A stretch of 33,197 nucleotides of DNA, from assembly GCA_024709425.1 (NCBI GenBank), contig JANJWS010000050.1, forward strand, positions 1 through 33,197. Reading direction: 5' to 3'. The notes beneath the pieces are model-generated. The model ran no database searches, was not told the DNA's origin, and saw nothing but the letters and a program-made list of their open reading frames with translations. A program made the position numbers and the translations under genes. This stretch comes from Thiobacillus sp. (GTDB lineage Bacteria; Pseudomonadota; Gammaproteobacteria; Burkholderiales; Thiobacillaceae). Positions 16,703 to 25,671 of the stretch are shown one piece after another. Position 1 is the first letter of the stretch. Each line of letters begins with the position of its first letter.

Positions 16703-17632
16703 ATGGATATCGTCGCACTGGTCATTCTCATCGTCATCGGCATCGTCGTTGCCAAGGGCGTACGCGTGGTGCCCCAGCAGAATGCCTGGGTGGTGGAGCG
16801 GCTCGGCAAGTTCCACGCGGTGCTGGCGCCGGGCCTCAACCTGGTGATCCCCTTCATCGATAACATCGCCTACAAGCATTCGCTCAAGGAAATCCCGCTC
16901 GACGTGCCGAGCCAGGTGTGCATCACGCGCGACAACACGCAGCTCGCGGTCGACGGCATCCTGTACTTTCAGGTGACCGATCCGAAGATGGCGTCGTACG
17001 GATCGAGCGATTATATTTCCGCCGTATCGCAACTCGCGCAGACCACGTTGCGTTCGCTGATCGGGCGCATGGAACTCGACCGCACCTTCGAAGAGCGCGA
17101 GGAGATCAACCGCGGCGTGGTGATGGCGCTCAACGAGGCCTCGACCAACTGGGGTGTCAAGGTGTTGCGCTACGAGATCAAGGACCTCACGCCGCCGAAG
17201 GAAATCCTCCATGCCATGCAGCGGCAGATCACGGCCGAGCGCGAGAAGCGCGCGCTGATTGCGTCATCGGAAGGCCGCATGCAGGAGCAGATCAACATCG
17301 CGACGGGCGAGCGCAACGCCGCCATCCAGCAGTCCGAAGGCGAGATGCAGGCGGCGATCAACGTGGCGCAGGGCGAGGCCGAGGCGATCAAGGCGATCGC
17401 CGTTGCCAACGCCGAGGCAATCGCCCGTGTCGCATTGGCGATCGAGAAACCCGGCGGGCTGCAGGCGGTGAACCTGAAGGTGGCGGAAAAATACGTCGAG
17501 GCCTTTTCCGGCATCGCCAAGACCGGCAACACGCTGATCGTGCCGTCCAACATGGCCGACCTGTCCACCCTGATCGCAGGCGCGATGAGTGTCGTGAAGT
17601 CGCAGCAAACCGGCAACGCCGGACAGTCCTGA
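16703..17632 (+). CDS. qmcA: SPFH/stomatin family protein, QmcA-like
   Basis: A 309-aa membrane-anchored SPFH protein. Residues 1-20 form an N-terminal membrane segment; the SPFH domain follows (VPQQNAWVVERLGKFHAVL, GLNLVIPFIDNIAY, RDNTQLAVDGILYFQVTD), then a long Glu/Ala-rich coiled coil (ITAEREKRALIASSEGRMQE... GEAEAIKAIAVANAEA). It forms oligomeric membrane platforms in this family and often regulates FtsH-type proteolysis. The gene is preceded by CAGGGAG and co-encoded with nfeD. Its stop lies 4 nt from the stop of the convergent lplT. Confidence 0.94.
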   Translation: MDIVALVILIVIGIVVAKGVRVVPQQNAWVVERLGKFHAVLAPGLNLVIPFIDNIAYKHSLKEIPLDVPSQVCITRDNTQLAVDGILYFQVTDPKMASYGSSDYISAVSQLAQTTLRSLIGRMELDRTFEEREEINRGVVMALNEASTNWGVKVLRYEIKDLTPPKEILHAMQRQITAEREKRALIASSEGRMQEQINIATGERNAAIQQSEGEMQAAINVAQGEAEAIKAIAVANAEAIARVALAIEKPGGLQAVNLKVAEKYVEAFSGIAKTGNTLIVPSNMADLSTLIAGAMSVVKSQQTGNAGQS

Positions 17633-17636
17633 ACCC

Positions 17637-18854
17637 TCAGTGAACGACGTCGTTGCGGTGGCGCAGCCAGATGGCCGTCATCACCGCGCTGATGAATAGC
17701 CCGAACACCCAGATGATGGTGTGGATGTGCCAGTCGGCGCGCATCATCATGGCGTAGGCGCCGGTCAGCAGCAAAATGCTGATGTTCTCGTTGAAGTTCT
17801 GTTGCGCGATCGAGTGCCCGGCGCCCATCAGCAGGTGGCCGCGATGCTGCAACAGGGCGTTCATCGGCACCACGAAGTAGCCGGCGAGTGCTCCGCCCAC
17901 CAGCAGCAGCAAAACGGCAGGCAATACGCCGTTCACCCAGATCAGCGCGATCGGCACGAAGCCGAGCAGGATGCCCGCCGGCAGCACGCTGATCGCACCC
18001 TGCAGGCGTACGAATTTTCCCGCCAGCACCGAACCGATGGCGATGCCGACCGCCGAGGCGGCGGTCAGCTGGGTGGCCTGGTCGAGGCCGAACTGCAGGT
18101 TGAGCGCCGCCCAGGTGATGATCAGCAGTCGCAGCGTCGCGCCGACGCCCCAGAACAGCGTGGTCACAGCCAACGATACCTGGCCGAGCGGATCGCGCCA
18201 CAGCAGGGTGAAGCTGTGCCAGAAGTCATGCAGGATGAAGCCAGGGGTCTTGCTCGGCAGCGCGTGATCGATCGGCAGGCGCGGGATGAAGAGGTTGGCG
18301 ATTGCCGCAGCGAGGTACAGGCCGGTGATGGCGACGATGGCGAACTTGGGGGCGATGAGCACCGACTCCAGTCCAGCGTTGGACATGAGGGTGCTGGCGA
18401 GCTGCGGGTTGATGAGCGCACCGCCGATGATCGCACCGAGGACGATGGCGGCGACCGTGGTGCCTTCCATCCAGCTGTTGGCGACCACCAGTTTTTCTGG
18501 TGGCAGCAGCTCCGTGAGAATCCCGTATTTTGCCGGTGAATACATTGCCGCGCCGATGCCCACGATGGCGTAGGCGAGCAGCGGGTGCAGGCCCGCCAGC
18601 ATGACCAGGGTGCCGGCGAATTTCACGCTGTTGGCGATGAACATCACCCGTCCCTTGGGCAATGCGTCGGCGAACGGGCCGACCAGCGGCGCGAGCACGA
18701 TGTAGGCGATGACGAACACCGTCTGCAGCAGTGGCGAATGCCAGTCCGGGGCGGCAAAGAACACCAGCAGGCCGATCGCCGCGAAGAGCAGGGCATTGTC
18801 CGCCAGCGCCGACAGGAATTGCGCCAGCAGGATGGTGTAGAAGGCGCGGTTCAC
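17637..18854 (-). CDS. lplT: Lysophospholipid transporter LplT
   Basis: A 405-aa MFS protein with about 12 membrane helices, matching E. coli LplT in several places: LLAQFLSALADNALLFA, IAYIVLAPLVGPFADALPKG, AAMYSPAKYGILTELLP, LFWGVGATLRLL and VVPMNALLQHRG. LplT flips lysophospholipids to the inner leaflet for re-acylation, usually by Aas; no aas gene is present here. The start is GTG (18852-18854) with no clear ribosome-binding site. It is divergent from the LysR gene. Confidence 0.94.
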   Translation of the reverse strand: MNRAFYTILLAQFLSALADNALLFAAIGLLVFFAAPDWHSPLLQTVFVIAYIVLAPLVGPFADALPKGRVMFIANSVKFAGTLVMLAGLHPLLAYAIVGIGAAMYSPAKYGILTELLPPEKLVVANSWMEGTTVAAIVLGAIIGGALINPQLASTLMSNAGLESVLIAPKFAIVAITGLYLAAAIANLFIPRLPIDHALPSKTPGFILHDFWHSFTLLWRDPLGQVSLAVTTLFWGVGATLRLLIITWAALNLQFGLDQATQLTAASAVGIAIGSVLAGKFVRLQGAISVLPAGILLGFVPIALIWVNGVLPAVLLLLVGGALAGYFVVPMNALLQHRGHLLMGAGHSIAQQNFNENISILLLTGAYAMMMRADWHIHTIIWVFGLFISAVMTAIWLRHRNDVVH

Positions 18855-18960
18855 GCTGGAACGGTCTGTGGGTAAGCGAGAAGGGCGGGTCGGGATGCTT
18901 TCAACACGGCGGGGTTTGTGGTTGAATAAAAAACTTTTCTGGCCCCGGGGGTGCAGACTT

Positions 18961-19905
18961 ATGGCCGACCGCAGACTACAAGTATTCTACACCGTTGCCA
19001 AACAGCTCAGTTTTACCAAGGCTGCCGATATTCTGTACATGACCCAGCCTGCGGTCACCTTCCAGGTGAAGCAACTGGAAGAGCATTTCACCACACGCCT
19101 GTTCGAGCGCAGTCACGGCAAGATTTCCCTTACCCCCGCGGGTGAACTGGTCATGGGCTATGCCGAGCGCATCCTGGCGCTGACTGCCGAGATGGAAGCC
19201 CGCGTCGGCGAGTTGACCGGCCAGGTGACCGGCCCGCTGATGATCGGTGCCTCGACCACCATCGCCGAATACCAGCTGCCGCGCATTCTAGGCGAATTCA
19301 AGGAGCGCTTTCCCCAAGTGCAGGCTCGCCTGACCGTGGCCAACTCGGAAACCGTCGCCGCCAAGGTCGCCGAGCACAGCCTCGACGTCGGTCTCATCGA
19401 GGCGCCCTCGCACAACCCCCATCTCACCACGCTCGCGTGCTGCGAGGATGAACTGGTGATGATCTGTTCGCCCAATCACATGCTTGCCTCGCGCCAGAGT
19501 GTCACCGCGAGGGAGATTGCTGACTATCCTTACGTGTCGCGCGAGCACGGTTCCGGAACTCGCGAGGTGGTCGATGACTTCTTCAAGAGCAACGGTGTCA
19601 ACCCGGACGATCTCCACATCGAGATGGAACTGGGCAGCCGCGAGGCGATCAAGGGTGCTGTCGAGGCCAACCTGGGCGTGGCAATCATGTCCGCGTCCAC
19701 CGTGGTGAAGGAAATCCAGCTCGGCACGCTTACCGCGGTACCCCTGAAGCCACGCCTGACGCGTGTGCTGTCGATGGTCTACGCCACCGAAAAATTCCGC
19801 AGCAAGCTGTTGGATGCCTTCATTGAGTTCGTCGAGAACCGGTTCCAGCAGTGCAATGTCGACATCATTGCGATGAAACGGCCCTACAAGGGGCGTGGCC
19901 GCTGA
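18961..19905 (+). CDS. LysR family transcriptional regulator, CysL/CbbR-like
   Basis: A 314-aa LysR-type regulator. The winged helix-turn-helix is at residues 1-62 (FYTVAKQLSFTKAADILYMT, QPAVTFQVKQLEEHF, RLFERSHGKISLTPAG) and the type 2 periplasmic-binding-like effector domain follows (PLMIGASTTIAEYQLPRIL, DVGLIEAP, REAIKGAVEANLGVAIMS). It resembles the CysL/CbbR branch, but the effector cannot be told. The ATG at 18961 fits the family start. It is divergent from lplT (106 bp), the usual LysR arrangement with a target gene, so lplT control is possible. Its stop overlaps the next start by 1 nt. Confidence 0.92.
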   Translation: MADRRLQVFYTVAKQLSFTKAADILYMTQPAVTFQVKQLEEHFTTRLFERSHGKISLTPAGELVMGYAERILALTAEMEARVGELTGQVTGPLMIGASTTIAEYQLPRILGEFKERFPQVQARLTVANSETVAAKVAEHSLDVGLIEAPSHNPHLTTLACCEDELVMICSPNHMLASRQSVTAREIADYPYVSREHGSGTREVVDDFFKSNGVNPDDLHIEMELGSREAIKGAVEANLGVAIMSASTVVKEIQLGTLTAVPLKPRLTRVLSMVYATEKFRSKLLDAFIEFVENRFQQCNVDIIAMKRPYKGRGR

Positions 19906-20312
19906 TGCAGGATGGCAAGCGCCTCTCCACGCTGTTCCGCGCGCTGTCCCCTGCCCGTCAGGCGGCGCTGCTCGAATACGCCGAATTCCTCGCCTCGCGA
20001 GAGGAACGCGATACCGCGCTGGCGCCGCCTGCCGAACCGTTGCCGATCCCGCGGCCGGAGCAGGAGAATGTGGTGAAGGCGATCCAGCGCTTGATGCAGA
20101 CCTACCCCATGCTCGACCGCAACCGCATCTTCCATGAAGCTTCGGCGCAGATGACGCGCCATCTGATCCACGGTGTGGCCGCCTCGGAGGCGATTGATGA
20201 GTTGGAGCGGATCTTCGCGCGCCACTATCATCTTCATATCGAACAATTGCAGATCGACCAAGTGCAGATCGACCAAGTGAAGATCGAGGTGGACGATGCT
20301 CGTTACGACTGA
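19905..20312 (+). CDS. Small protein of unknown function, coupled to the LysR gene
   Basis: A 135-aa acidic, helical protein that I do not recognise. The segment LSPARQAALLEYAEFLASRE resembles the short helix found in several small DNA-binding or antitoxin-like proteins, but this is weak. The C-terminus has a tandem QIDQV-QIDQV-KIEVD repeat, encoded by a 15-bp direct repeat (20250-20264 and 20265-20279). The start overlaps the LysR stop (TGATG), so it is translationally coupled. It overlaps the convergent DUF2007 gene by 10 nt at the 3' end. Confidence 0.75.
   Translation: MQDGKRLSTLFRALSPARQAALLEYAEFLASREERDTALAPPAEPLPIPRPEQENVVKAIQRLMQTYPMLDRNRIFHEASAQMTRHLIHGVAASEAIDELERIFARHYHLHIEQLQIDQVQIDQVKIEVDDARYD
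20250..20279 (+). repeat. 15-bp tandem repeat within coding sequence
   Basis: Two exact copies of CAGATCGACCAAGTG are joined head to tail, followed by a third degenerate copy. They encode a repeated QIDQV. A length change by one unit would keep the frame. Confidence 0.8.
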
Positions 20313-20617
20313 GCCGGCAGGGCGTTGCCACAATGCCAGCAGCTCAGGAAATTGATCGGATTGGCTTCGCCGCATTGTGGGCAGACGGTTTCGCCGACGA
20401 CACGTGCACTTGACCATTGCGCGAGTACATGACGTGCCTGTGCGGCCTGGCTGTCGTCATCTACCCATACTTCGGGTTGCGCCTGCAGGAAGGGAAGCTC
20501 ACCGAGGCCGCCCGCAGCGTTGGCGTTGAGGATGCGGGCAGGGATGCCCAGGCTCGCCAGGATATCGGCGGCAAGCTGGGCGTCGAGCAGCGTGGGTGCG
20601 ATGTGAACCCGTTGCAT
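20303..20617 (-). CDS. DUF2007 protein with C-terminal zinc ribbon
   Basis: A 104-aa protein. Residues 1-65 match the DUF2007 (putative signal-transducing) pattern: VHIAPTLLDAQLAADILASL, GIPARILNANAAGGLGELPF and PEVWVDDDSQAAQAR. The end is a zinc ribbon with C79, C82, C93 and C96 (CPQCGEANPINFLSCWHCG). The start at 20617 was chosen because it lies 17 nt after the regulator stop; an upstream reading to 20674 overlaps the regulator gene. The start codon sits in the 3-nt loop of a perfect 8-bp hairpin. Function unknown. Confidence 0.85.
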   Translation of the reverse strand: MQRVHIAPTLLDAQLAADILASLGIPARILNANAAGGLGELPFLQAQPEVWVDDDSQAAQARHVLAQWSSARVVGETVCPQCGEANPINFLSCWHCGNALPAQS

Positions 20618-20625
20618 CAACGGGT
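20607..20625 (-). promoter_or_regulatory. Hairpin with the DUF2007 start codon in its loop
   Basis: On the mRNA strand the sequence is ACCCGTTG-ATG-CAACGGGT: a perfect 8-bp stem whose 3-nt loop is exactly the ATG. It can also gain one G-U pair. No Shine-Dalgarno sequence is visible. It could limit free initiation and make translation depend on ribosomes finishing the upstream gene (stop at 20634). The effect is inferred. Confidence 0.5.
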
Positions 20626-20633
20626 CAGGCGTC

Positions 20634-21044
20634 TCAGGGTTCTCGCCGCACGCGTACGATGAGATCGATCCCAACGGCTACCATACCCGGAGGCAGGGGT
20701 GGCAAGCCTACAATTTGTACGTCGGCCGACTCGATGTCGGAAAGGCGTCCGGTATCGACTTCGTACATGTGGTGGTGCGGCGTCGGGTTGGGGTCGAAGA
20801 AAATCTTCGTGGGGTCGACCACCAACTCACGAACCATGCCTTTTTCCAGAAACAGGCGCAGCGTATTGTAGACCGTCGCCTTGGAAGTCTCGGCGTGGCG
20901 GCTATTGACGATCGCCATGACCTGGTCGGCCGACAAGTGCTCGTGGCGCGAAAACAGGGCATGGGCAATCTCGATCCGCTGGTGGGTCGGATTGATGTCG
21001 TGGCTGCGCAAGAGACTGGAGATGTTTTCGCGAGTGTATTCCAT
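20634..21044 (-). CDS. Fur-superfamily transcriptional regulator, Irr-like
   Basis: A 136-aa regulator. The N-terminal winged helix has TSKATVYNTLRLFLEKGMVREL (57-78 region), the standard Fur DNA-recognition helix. The C-terminal half has VDPTKIFFDPNPTPHHHMY with HHH at 90-92, then LSDIES and IDLIVRVRRE. These stretches resemble rhizobial Irr (heme-responsive iron regulator) more than Fur or Zur. The protein has no cysteine at all, so it lacks the structural CxxC zinc site of Fur/PerR. The ATG at 21042-21044 has no Shine-Dalgarno sequence, and the predicted transcription start lies almost on it, so a leaderless mRNA is possible. It is divergent from hisD. Irr identity is inferred by eye. Confidence 0.88.
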   Translation of the reverse strand: MEYTRENISSLLRSHDINPTHQRIEIAHALFSRHEHLSADQVMAIVNSRHAETSKATVYNTLRLFLEKGMVRELVVDPTKIFFDPNPTPHHHMYEVDTGRLSDIESADVQIVGLPPLPPGMVAVGIDLIVRVRREP

Positions 21045-21051
21045 AATTTTT

Positions 21052-21080
21052 ATGATAAACGACTAAATAGACTTTGTCTA
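21052..21080 (-). promoter_or_regulatory. Promoter of the Irr-like regulator gene
   Basis: On the minus strand TAGACA (21075-21080) and TATCAT (21052-21057) are separated by exactly 17 nt, a good sigma-70 match (5/6 at each box). The predicted start is near 21045, next to the ATG. The -35 box is overlapped by the palindromes described separately. Confidence 0.6.
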
Positions 21081-21089
21081 ATGATTAGA
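21077..21089. promoter_or_regulatory. PerR/Fur-type operator palindrome
   Basis: TCTAAT-G-ATTAGA is a perfect 6-1-6 palindrome and, with its flanks, agrees with the PerR/Fur box TTATAATNATTATAA at 11 of the 14 defined positions. It overlaps the -35 box of the regulator gene. A second palindrome, TAGAC-TTT-GTCTA (21068-21080), overlaps its left end. Autoregulation is the simplest reading; control of hisD (ATG 86 bp away) is possible. Confidence 0.6.
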
Positions 21090-21174
21090 AATTTGGCCCT
21101 AAGGTAACTGCAGCTTGTACGCGTAGTCCCGGCCGATCCCCAAAAAACGGTACAATTTGCAGGATTCTTGAGAA

Positions 21175-22491
21175 ATGGAATACCCCGTGGTGAAGCTTAC
21201 CCGCCTCGACAGTGCTGCGCCCGATTTCCGGGCCCGGCTCGATCGGCTGCTGCAATTCGACGATGCTACGGATGCCGCCATCGAGCAGACCGTCGCCGCC
21301 ATCCTGCACGACGTGAAAACCCGGGGCGACGCGGCCGTGCTCGAATACACCGGGCGCTTCGACCGGCTGAAGGCCGACACGCTCGCCAGCCTCGAACTCG
21401 ACGCGGGGACGCTCGCCGCGGCGCGCGACGGCCTGCCCGCCGACACCCGGGCGGCACTCGAAGCGGCGGCAGCGCGCGTGCGTGGTTACCACGAACGGCA
21501 GCTCCAGCATTCCTGGACCTATACGGAGGACGATGGCACCGTGCTCGGGCAGCAGATCACGCCGCTCGACCGCGTCGGTCTCTACGTCCCCGGCGGCAAG
21601 GCCGCGTATCCCTCGTCGGTGCTGATGAATGCCATTCCGGCCAAGGTTGCGGGTGTCGGCGAACTCGTCATGGTGGTACCGACACCGGGTGGCGAAAAAA
21701 ACCCGCTGGTGCTTGCAGCGGCGGCGATTGCCGGCGTCGACCGCGTCTTCACCATCGGCGGGGCGCAGGCGGTGGCGGCACTCGCCTACGGCACTGCGAC
21801 CGTGCCGCAGGTCGACAAGATCGTCGGCCCCGGCAATGCCTACGTCGCCGCGGCCAAGCGCCGCGTGTTCGGCACCGTCGGCATCGACATGATCGCCGGA
21901 CCCTCGGAGATCCTCGTCATCGCCGACGGCAGTGCACCGGCCGACTGGGTGGCGATGGACCTGTTCTCGCAGGCCGAGCACGACGAGCTGGCGCAGTCGA
22001 TTCTGCTGTCGCCGGATGCGGCCTATCTGGATGCCGTGGCGGCCGCGATCGACCGGTTGATCGAGGAGATGCCGCGCAGCGAGGTGATCCGTACCTCGCT
22101 CACCAATCGCGGCGCGCTCATCCGGACGCGCGACCTCGCCGAGGCGGCGGCGATCTCCAATGCCATCGCGCCGGAACACCTCGAGCTCTCGGTGGCCGAC
22201 CCCGACGTGCTGCTGCCGGAGCTGCGCCACGCGGGGGCGATCTTCATGGGTACCAACACCTGCGAATCGCTGGGCGACTACTGCGCAGGGCCGAACCACG
22301 TCCTGCCGACCTCGCGCACGGCGCGTTTCTCCTCGCCGCTGGGGGTGTACGACTTCCAGAAGCGCAGCAGCCTGATCCACGTGTCGCAGGCCGGCGCGCA
22401 GACACTCGGTCGCATCGCTGCCACCCTCGCCTACGGCGAAGGCCTGCAGGCGCATGCCCGTTCCGCCGAGTATCGCCTGACCCACAAGTGA
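21175..22491 (+). CDS. hisD: Histidinol dehydrogenase
   Basis: HisD (438 aa) carries out the last two steps of histidine synthesis, oxidising L-histidinol to L-histidine with two NAD+ and a bound zinc. Family stretches are plain: [66 protein letters not shown] and [20 protein letters not shown]. The ATG at 21175 is the likely start, with in-frame GTG codons at 21187 and 21190 as alternatives. A -10-like TACAAT (21151-21156) lies upstream without a good -35. It is the first gene of the his run; hisG, usual just before it, is not present. Confidence 0.97.
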   Translation: MEYPVVKLTRLDSAAPDFRARLDRLLQFDDATDAAIEQTVAAILHDVKTRGDAAVLEYTGRFDRLKADTLASLELDAGTLAAARDGLPADTRAALEAAAARVRGYHERQLQHSWTYTEDDGTVLGQQITPLDRVGLYVPGGKAAYPSSVLMNAIPAKVAGVGELVMVVPTPGGEKNPLVLAAAAIAGVDRVFTIGGAQAVAALAYGTATVPQVDKIVGPGNAYVAAAKRRVFGTVGIDMIAGPSEILVIADGSAPADWVAMDLFSQAEHDELAQSILLSPDAAYLDAVAAAIDRLIEEMPRSEVIRTSLTNRGALIRTRDLAEAAAISNAIAPEHLELSVADPDVLLPELRHAGAIFMGTNTCESLGDYCAGPNHVLPTSRTARFSSPLGVYDFQKRSSLIHVSQAGAQTLGRIAATLAYGEGLQAHARSAEYRLTHK

Positions 22492-22504
22492 GCCGTTTCC
22501 ACCG

Positions 22505-23563
22505 ATGAGCCGATACTGGAGTGCCGTGGTCCACGGCCTCACGCCCTATGTGCCGGGCGAGCAGCCGAAGCTTGCCAACCTGGTCAAGCTCAACACCAAC
22601 GAGAACCCCTACGGGCCCAGCCCGAAGGTGATCGAGGCGGTGCGTGCCGAGGCGGCCGACACCCTGCGCCTGTATCCGGACCCCAACTCGGACCGGCTGC
22701 GCGCGGGCATCGCGGCGTATCACGGCGTGACGCCGGAGCAGGTGTTCGTCGGCAACGGCTCCGACGAGGTGCTGGCGCACGCGTTCATGGCGCTCCTGAA
22801 GCATGAGCAGCCGATCCTGTTCCCGGACATCAGCTACAGCTTCTACCCGGTGTACTGCGGCCTGTACGAAATTACCCACCGCGCGATTCCCCTGACCGAA
22901 TCGTTCGAGATCTGCGTCGACGACTACGCCGTGGAAAACGGCGGCATCATCTTCCCCAACCCCAACGCGCCGACCGGGCGCCTGCTGGCATTGGGGGAAA
23001 TCGAGCGCCTGCTCGCCGCCAATCCGGATTCCGTGGTCGTGATCGACGAGGCCTACATCGACTTCGGCGGTGAGTCGGCGGTGCCGCTGGTGGCGCGCCA
23101 CCCGCAGTTGCTGGTGACGCGCACGCTGTCGAAATCGCACGCGCTCGCCGGGCTGCGCGTCGGCTACGCCATCGGCCAGCCGCACCTCGTCGAGGCGCTC
23201 AACCGGGTGAAGGACAGCTTCAACTCCTATCCGCTCGACCGCTTCGCCCAGGCCGGGGCGCTGGCGTCGATCGAGGACCGGGCGTATTTCGAGTCGATCT
23301 GCGCCAGAGTGGTGGCGACCCGCACACGGTTGGTGGGCGAGATGGAAGCCTTGGGCTTCGACGTGCTGCCCTCGGCGGCCAACTTCATTTTCGCCCGCCA
23401 CCCCGCGCACGACGGTGCCACACTCGCGGCCGCGCTGCGCGAACGCAGCATCATCGTGCGGCATTTCCGCAATCCCGAGCGCATCGCGCCCTTCCTGCGC
23501 ATCACCGTCGGCACCGATGCGCAGTGCGACGCGCTGGTGGGCGCGCTGAAAGCACTCTGCTGA
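22505..23563 (+). CDS. hisC: Histidinol-phosphate aminotransferase
   Basis: HisC (352 aa) is a PLP-dependent class I/II aminotransferase that converts imidazole-acetol phosphate to histidinol phosphate. Recognised parts are [17 protein letters not shown] at the start, [39 protein letters not shown] and the PLP-lysine region [16 protein letters not shown]. It starts 13 nt after hisD. The length is normal for the family. Confidence 0.97.
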   Translation: MSRYWSAVVHGLTPYVPGEQPKLANLVKLNTNENPYGPSPKVIEAVRAEAADTLRLYPDPNSDRLRAGIAAYHGVTPEQVFVGNGSDEVLAHAFMALLKHEQPILFPDISYSFYPVYCGLYEITHRAIPLTESFEICVDDYAVENGGIIFPNPNAPTGRLLALGEIERLLAANPDSVVVIDEAYIDFGGESAVPLVARHPQLLVTRTLSKSHALAGLRVGYAIGQPHLVEALNRVKDSFNSYPLDRFAQAGALASIEDRAYFESICARVVATRTRLVGEMEALGFDVLPSAANFIFARHPAHDGATLAAALRERSIIVRHFRNPERIAPFLRITVGTDAQCDALVGALKALC

Positions 23564-23613
23564 AAACCAGAGCGGCCTGCTAGAATCCCCTTACCGTCTC
23601 AATTCCTGACGCC

Positions 23614-24201
23614 ATGCGCACCGCCCAAGTCAGCCGCAACACCCTCGAAACCCGTATCACGGTTCGCCTCGATCTCGACGGTACCGGTGCGTCGAAGCTC
23701 GCCACCGGCGTGCCGTTCCTCGATCACATGCTTGACCAGATCGCGCGCCACGGGCTCATCGATCTCGACATCCAGGCCGAGGGCGATCTGCACATCGACG
23801 CCCACCATACCGTCGAGGACACGGGGATCACCCTGGGCCAGGCCTTCGCGCAGGCGCTCGGCGACAAGAAGGGCATCCGCCGCTACGGTCACGCCTACGT
23901 GCCGCTCGACGAGGCGCTGTCGCGCGTGGTGATCGACCTGTCGGGACGCCCCGGCCTGGAATACCACGTCGACTACACGCGCGCGCGCATCGGCGAATTC
24001 GACGTCGATCTGTTCCTCGAATTCTTCCGCGGTTTCGTCAACCACGCCGGGGTGACGCTGCACATCGACAACCTGCGCGGCATCAACGCGCACCACCAGG
24101 CCGAAACCATTTTCAAGGCGTTCGGCCGCGCGCTGCGCATGGCGGTGGAAACCGACCCGCGCATGGGCGACGTGCTGCCGTCCACGAAGGGTGCCCTGTG
24201 A
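23614..24201 (+). CDS. hisB: Imidazoleglycerol-phosphate dehydratase
   Basis: HisB (195 aa) is the monofunctional dehydratase; no histidinol phosphatase domain is fused. Metal-binding histidine clusters are seen in [24 protein letters not shown] and [18 protein letters not shown] 50-nt gap separates it from hisC. Its stop overlaps the GTG start of hisH by 4 nt. Confidence 0.97.
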   Translation: MRTAQVSRNTLETRITVRLDLDGTGASKLATGVPFLDHMLDQIARHGLIDLDIQAEGDLHIDAHHTVEDTGITLGQAFAQALGDKKGIRRYGHAYVPLDEALSRVVIDLSGRPGLEYHVDYTRARIGEFDVDLFLEFFRGFVNHAGVTLHIDNLRGINAHHQAETIFKAFGRALRMAVETDPRMGDVLPSTKGAL

Positions 24202-24884
24202 GCGTTGACATCGCCGTCATCGACTACGGCATGGGCAACCTGCGCTCGGTGTCCAAGGCCATCGAGCACGTTGCGCCGGCGGCGAGCGTGGTGGTGACGT
24301 CCGACCCGAAGGTGATCGCCCAGGCCGGCCGCGTGGTGTTTCCGGGGCAGGGCGCCGCGCCCGACTGCATGCGCGAGATCGACGCGCGCGGCCTGCGCGA
24401 GGTCATCATCGACGCCGCCCGCAACAAGCCCTTCCTCGGCATCTGCATGGGCATGCAGGTGCTGTTCGAGCATAGCGAGGAAGGCGACACGGCCTGCCTC
24501 GGCATCCTGCCCGGCAACGTGCAGCGCTTTCCGCACGAGGCGATGCACGACGCCGCGGGCAACAAGCTCAAGGTGCCGCACATGGGCTGGAACAACGTGC
24601 ACCAGGCGGTGCCGCATCCGCTGTGGACGGGCATCGAGGAGGGCGCGCGCTTCTATTTCGTGCACAGTTATTTCGTGCAGCCCGCGGCACCCGAGGTGAT
24701 CGCCGGCTTCTCGCACTATCCGTTCCCGTTCACCTGCGCCGTGGCGTCGGGAAACATATTCGCCGTGCAGTTCCATCCGGAAAAGAGCCAGAATGCCGGC
24801 TTGGCGCTGCTGGGCAATTTTGCAACCTGGCATCCGGGCGAAACCGCGTCCGCCTGCGACCTGTCGGGCGCGGCCTGCGCCTGA
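24198..24884 (+). CDS. hisH: Imidazole glycerol phosphate synthase, glutaminase subunit HisH
   Basis: HisH (228 aa) is the class I glutamine amidotransferase that feeds ammonia to HisF. The N-terminus [20 protein letters not shown], the nucleophile region [13 protein letters not shown] and the catalytic His in [13 protein letters not shown] are all present. The start is GTG (24198-24200), overlapping hisB. The C-terminal extension [14 protein letters not shown] of about 15 residues is not part of the usual fold. Confidence 0.96.
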   Translation: MSVDIAVIDYGMGNLRSVSKAIEHVAPAASVVVTSDPKVIAQAGRVVFPGQGAAPDCMREIDARGLREVIIDAARNKPFLGICMGMQVLFEHSEEGDTACLGILPGNVQRFPHEAMHDAAGNKLKVPHMGWNNVHQAVPHPLWTGIEEGARFYFVHSYFVQPAAPEVIAGFSHYPFPFTCAVASGNIFAVQFHPEKSQNAGLALLGNFATWHPGETASACDLSGAACA

Positions 24885-24914
24885 TTTTCTTCCGTACGAC
24901 CCTGCTGATCAGCC

Positions 24915-25670
24915 ATGTTAATCATTCCTGCGATCGATCTCAAAGACGGACACTGCGTGCGCCTGGAACAGGGCGAAATGGACCGTGCCACGGTGTTCTC
25001 CGAAGACCCGGCTGCTACCGCGCGGCACTGGAAGGCGCAGGGTGCGCGGCGCCTGCACCTTGTCGACCTGAACGGCGCGTTCGCCGGCAAACCGGTCAAT
25101 GACGCGGCGATCCGTTCCATCGTCGATGCCGTGGGCGACGAGATGCCGGTGCAACTCGGCGGTGGCATCCGCGACCTCGCCACCATCGAGCGCTACCTCG
25201 ATGATGGGGTGCGCTACGTCATTATCGGCACCGCCGCGGTGAAAAACCCCGGCTTCCTGCACGAAGCCTGCGACGCCTTCCCCGGCCACGTCATGGTTGG
25301 CCTCGATGCCAAGGACGGCAAGATCGCCGTCGAGGGTTGGTCCAAGATCACCGGCCACGATGTGATTGACCTTGCCCAGCGCTTCGAGGGCTACGGCGTC
25401 GAAGCGGTTATTTACACTGACATCGGCCGCGATGGCATGCTGACCGGGGTGAATGTCGACGCCACCCAGCGCCTCGCGCAGGCGCTGACGATTCCGGTCA
25501 TCGCCAGCGGTGGTGTCACCAACCTCGACGACGTGCGCGCGCTCTCCGCCGTCGCCAAGGATGGCATCATCGGCGCGATCACGGGTCGCGCCATCTACCA
25601 GGGCACGCTCGACTTCGTACAAGCGCAGAAGCTGGCCGACGAACTGGCCGGCGGCGTGTTCGGAGTCTGA
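24915..25670 (+). CDS. hisA: ProFAR isomerase HisA
   Basis: HisA (251 aa) is the (beta-alpha)8 barrel that isomerises ProFAR to PRFAR. Catalytic aspartates lie in [15 protein letters not shown] and [14 protein letters not shown], with phosphate-binding glycines in VQLGGGIRD and VIASGGVTN. It starts 30 nt after hisH. No clear Shine-Dalgarno sequence is seen. The TGA stop lies 1 nt before the TTG start of hisF. Confidence 0.97.
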   Translation: MLIIPAIDLKDGHCVRLEQGEMDRATVFSEDPAATARHWKAQGARRLHLVDLNGAFAGKPVNDAAIRSIVDAVGDEMPVQLGGGIRDLATIERYLDDGVRYVIIGTAAVKNPGFLHEACDAFPGHVMVGLDAKDGKIAVEGWSKITGHDVIDLAQRFEGYGVEAVIYTDIGRDGMLTGVNVDATQRLAQALTIPVIASGGVTNLDDVRALSAVAKDGIIGAITGRAIYQGTLDFVQAQKLADELAGGVFGV

Positions 25671-25671
25671 T

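Noticed and set aside
21168..22508. 446-aa plus-strand open frame over hisD
   Set aside because: It is a different frame of hisD with Arg/Gly-rich translation; hisD is unambiguous.
25510..25671. Upstream extension of hisF
   Set aside because: The added residues are an out-of-frame reading of hisA; the TTG at 25672 gives the exact family N-terminus.
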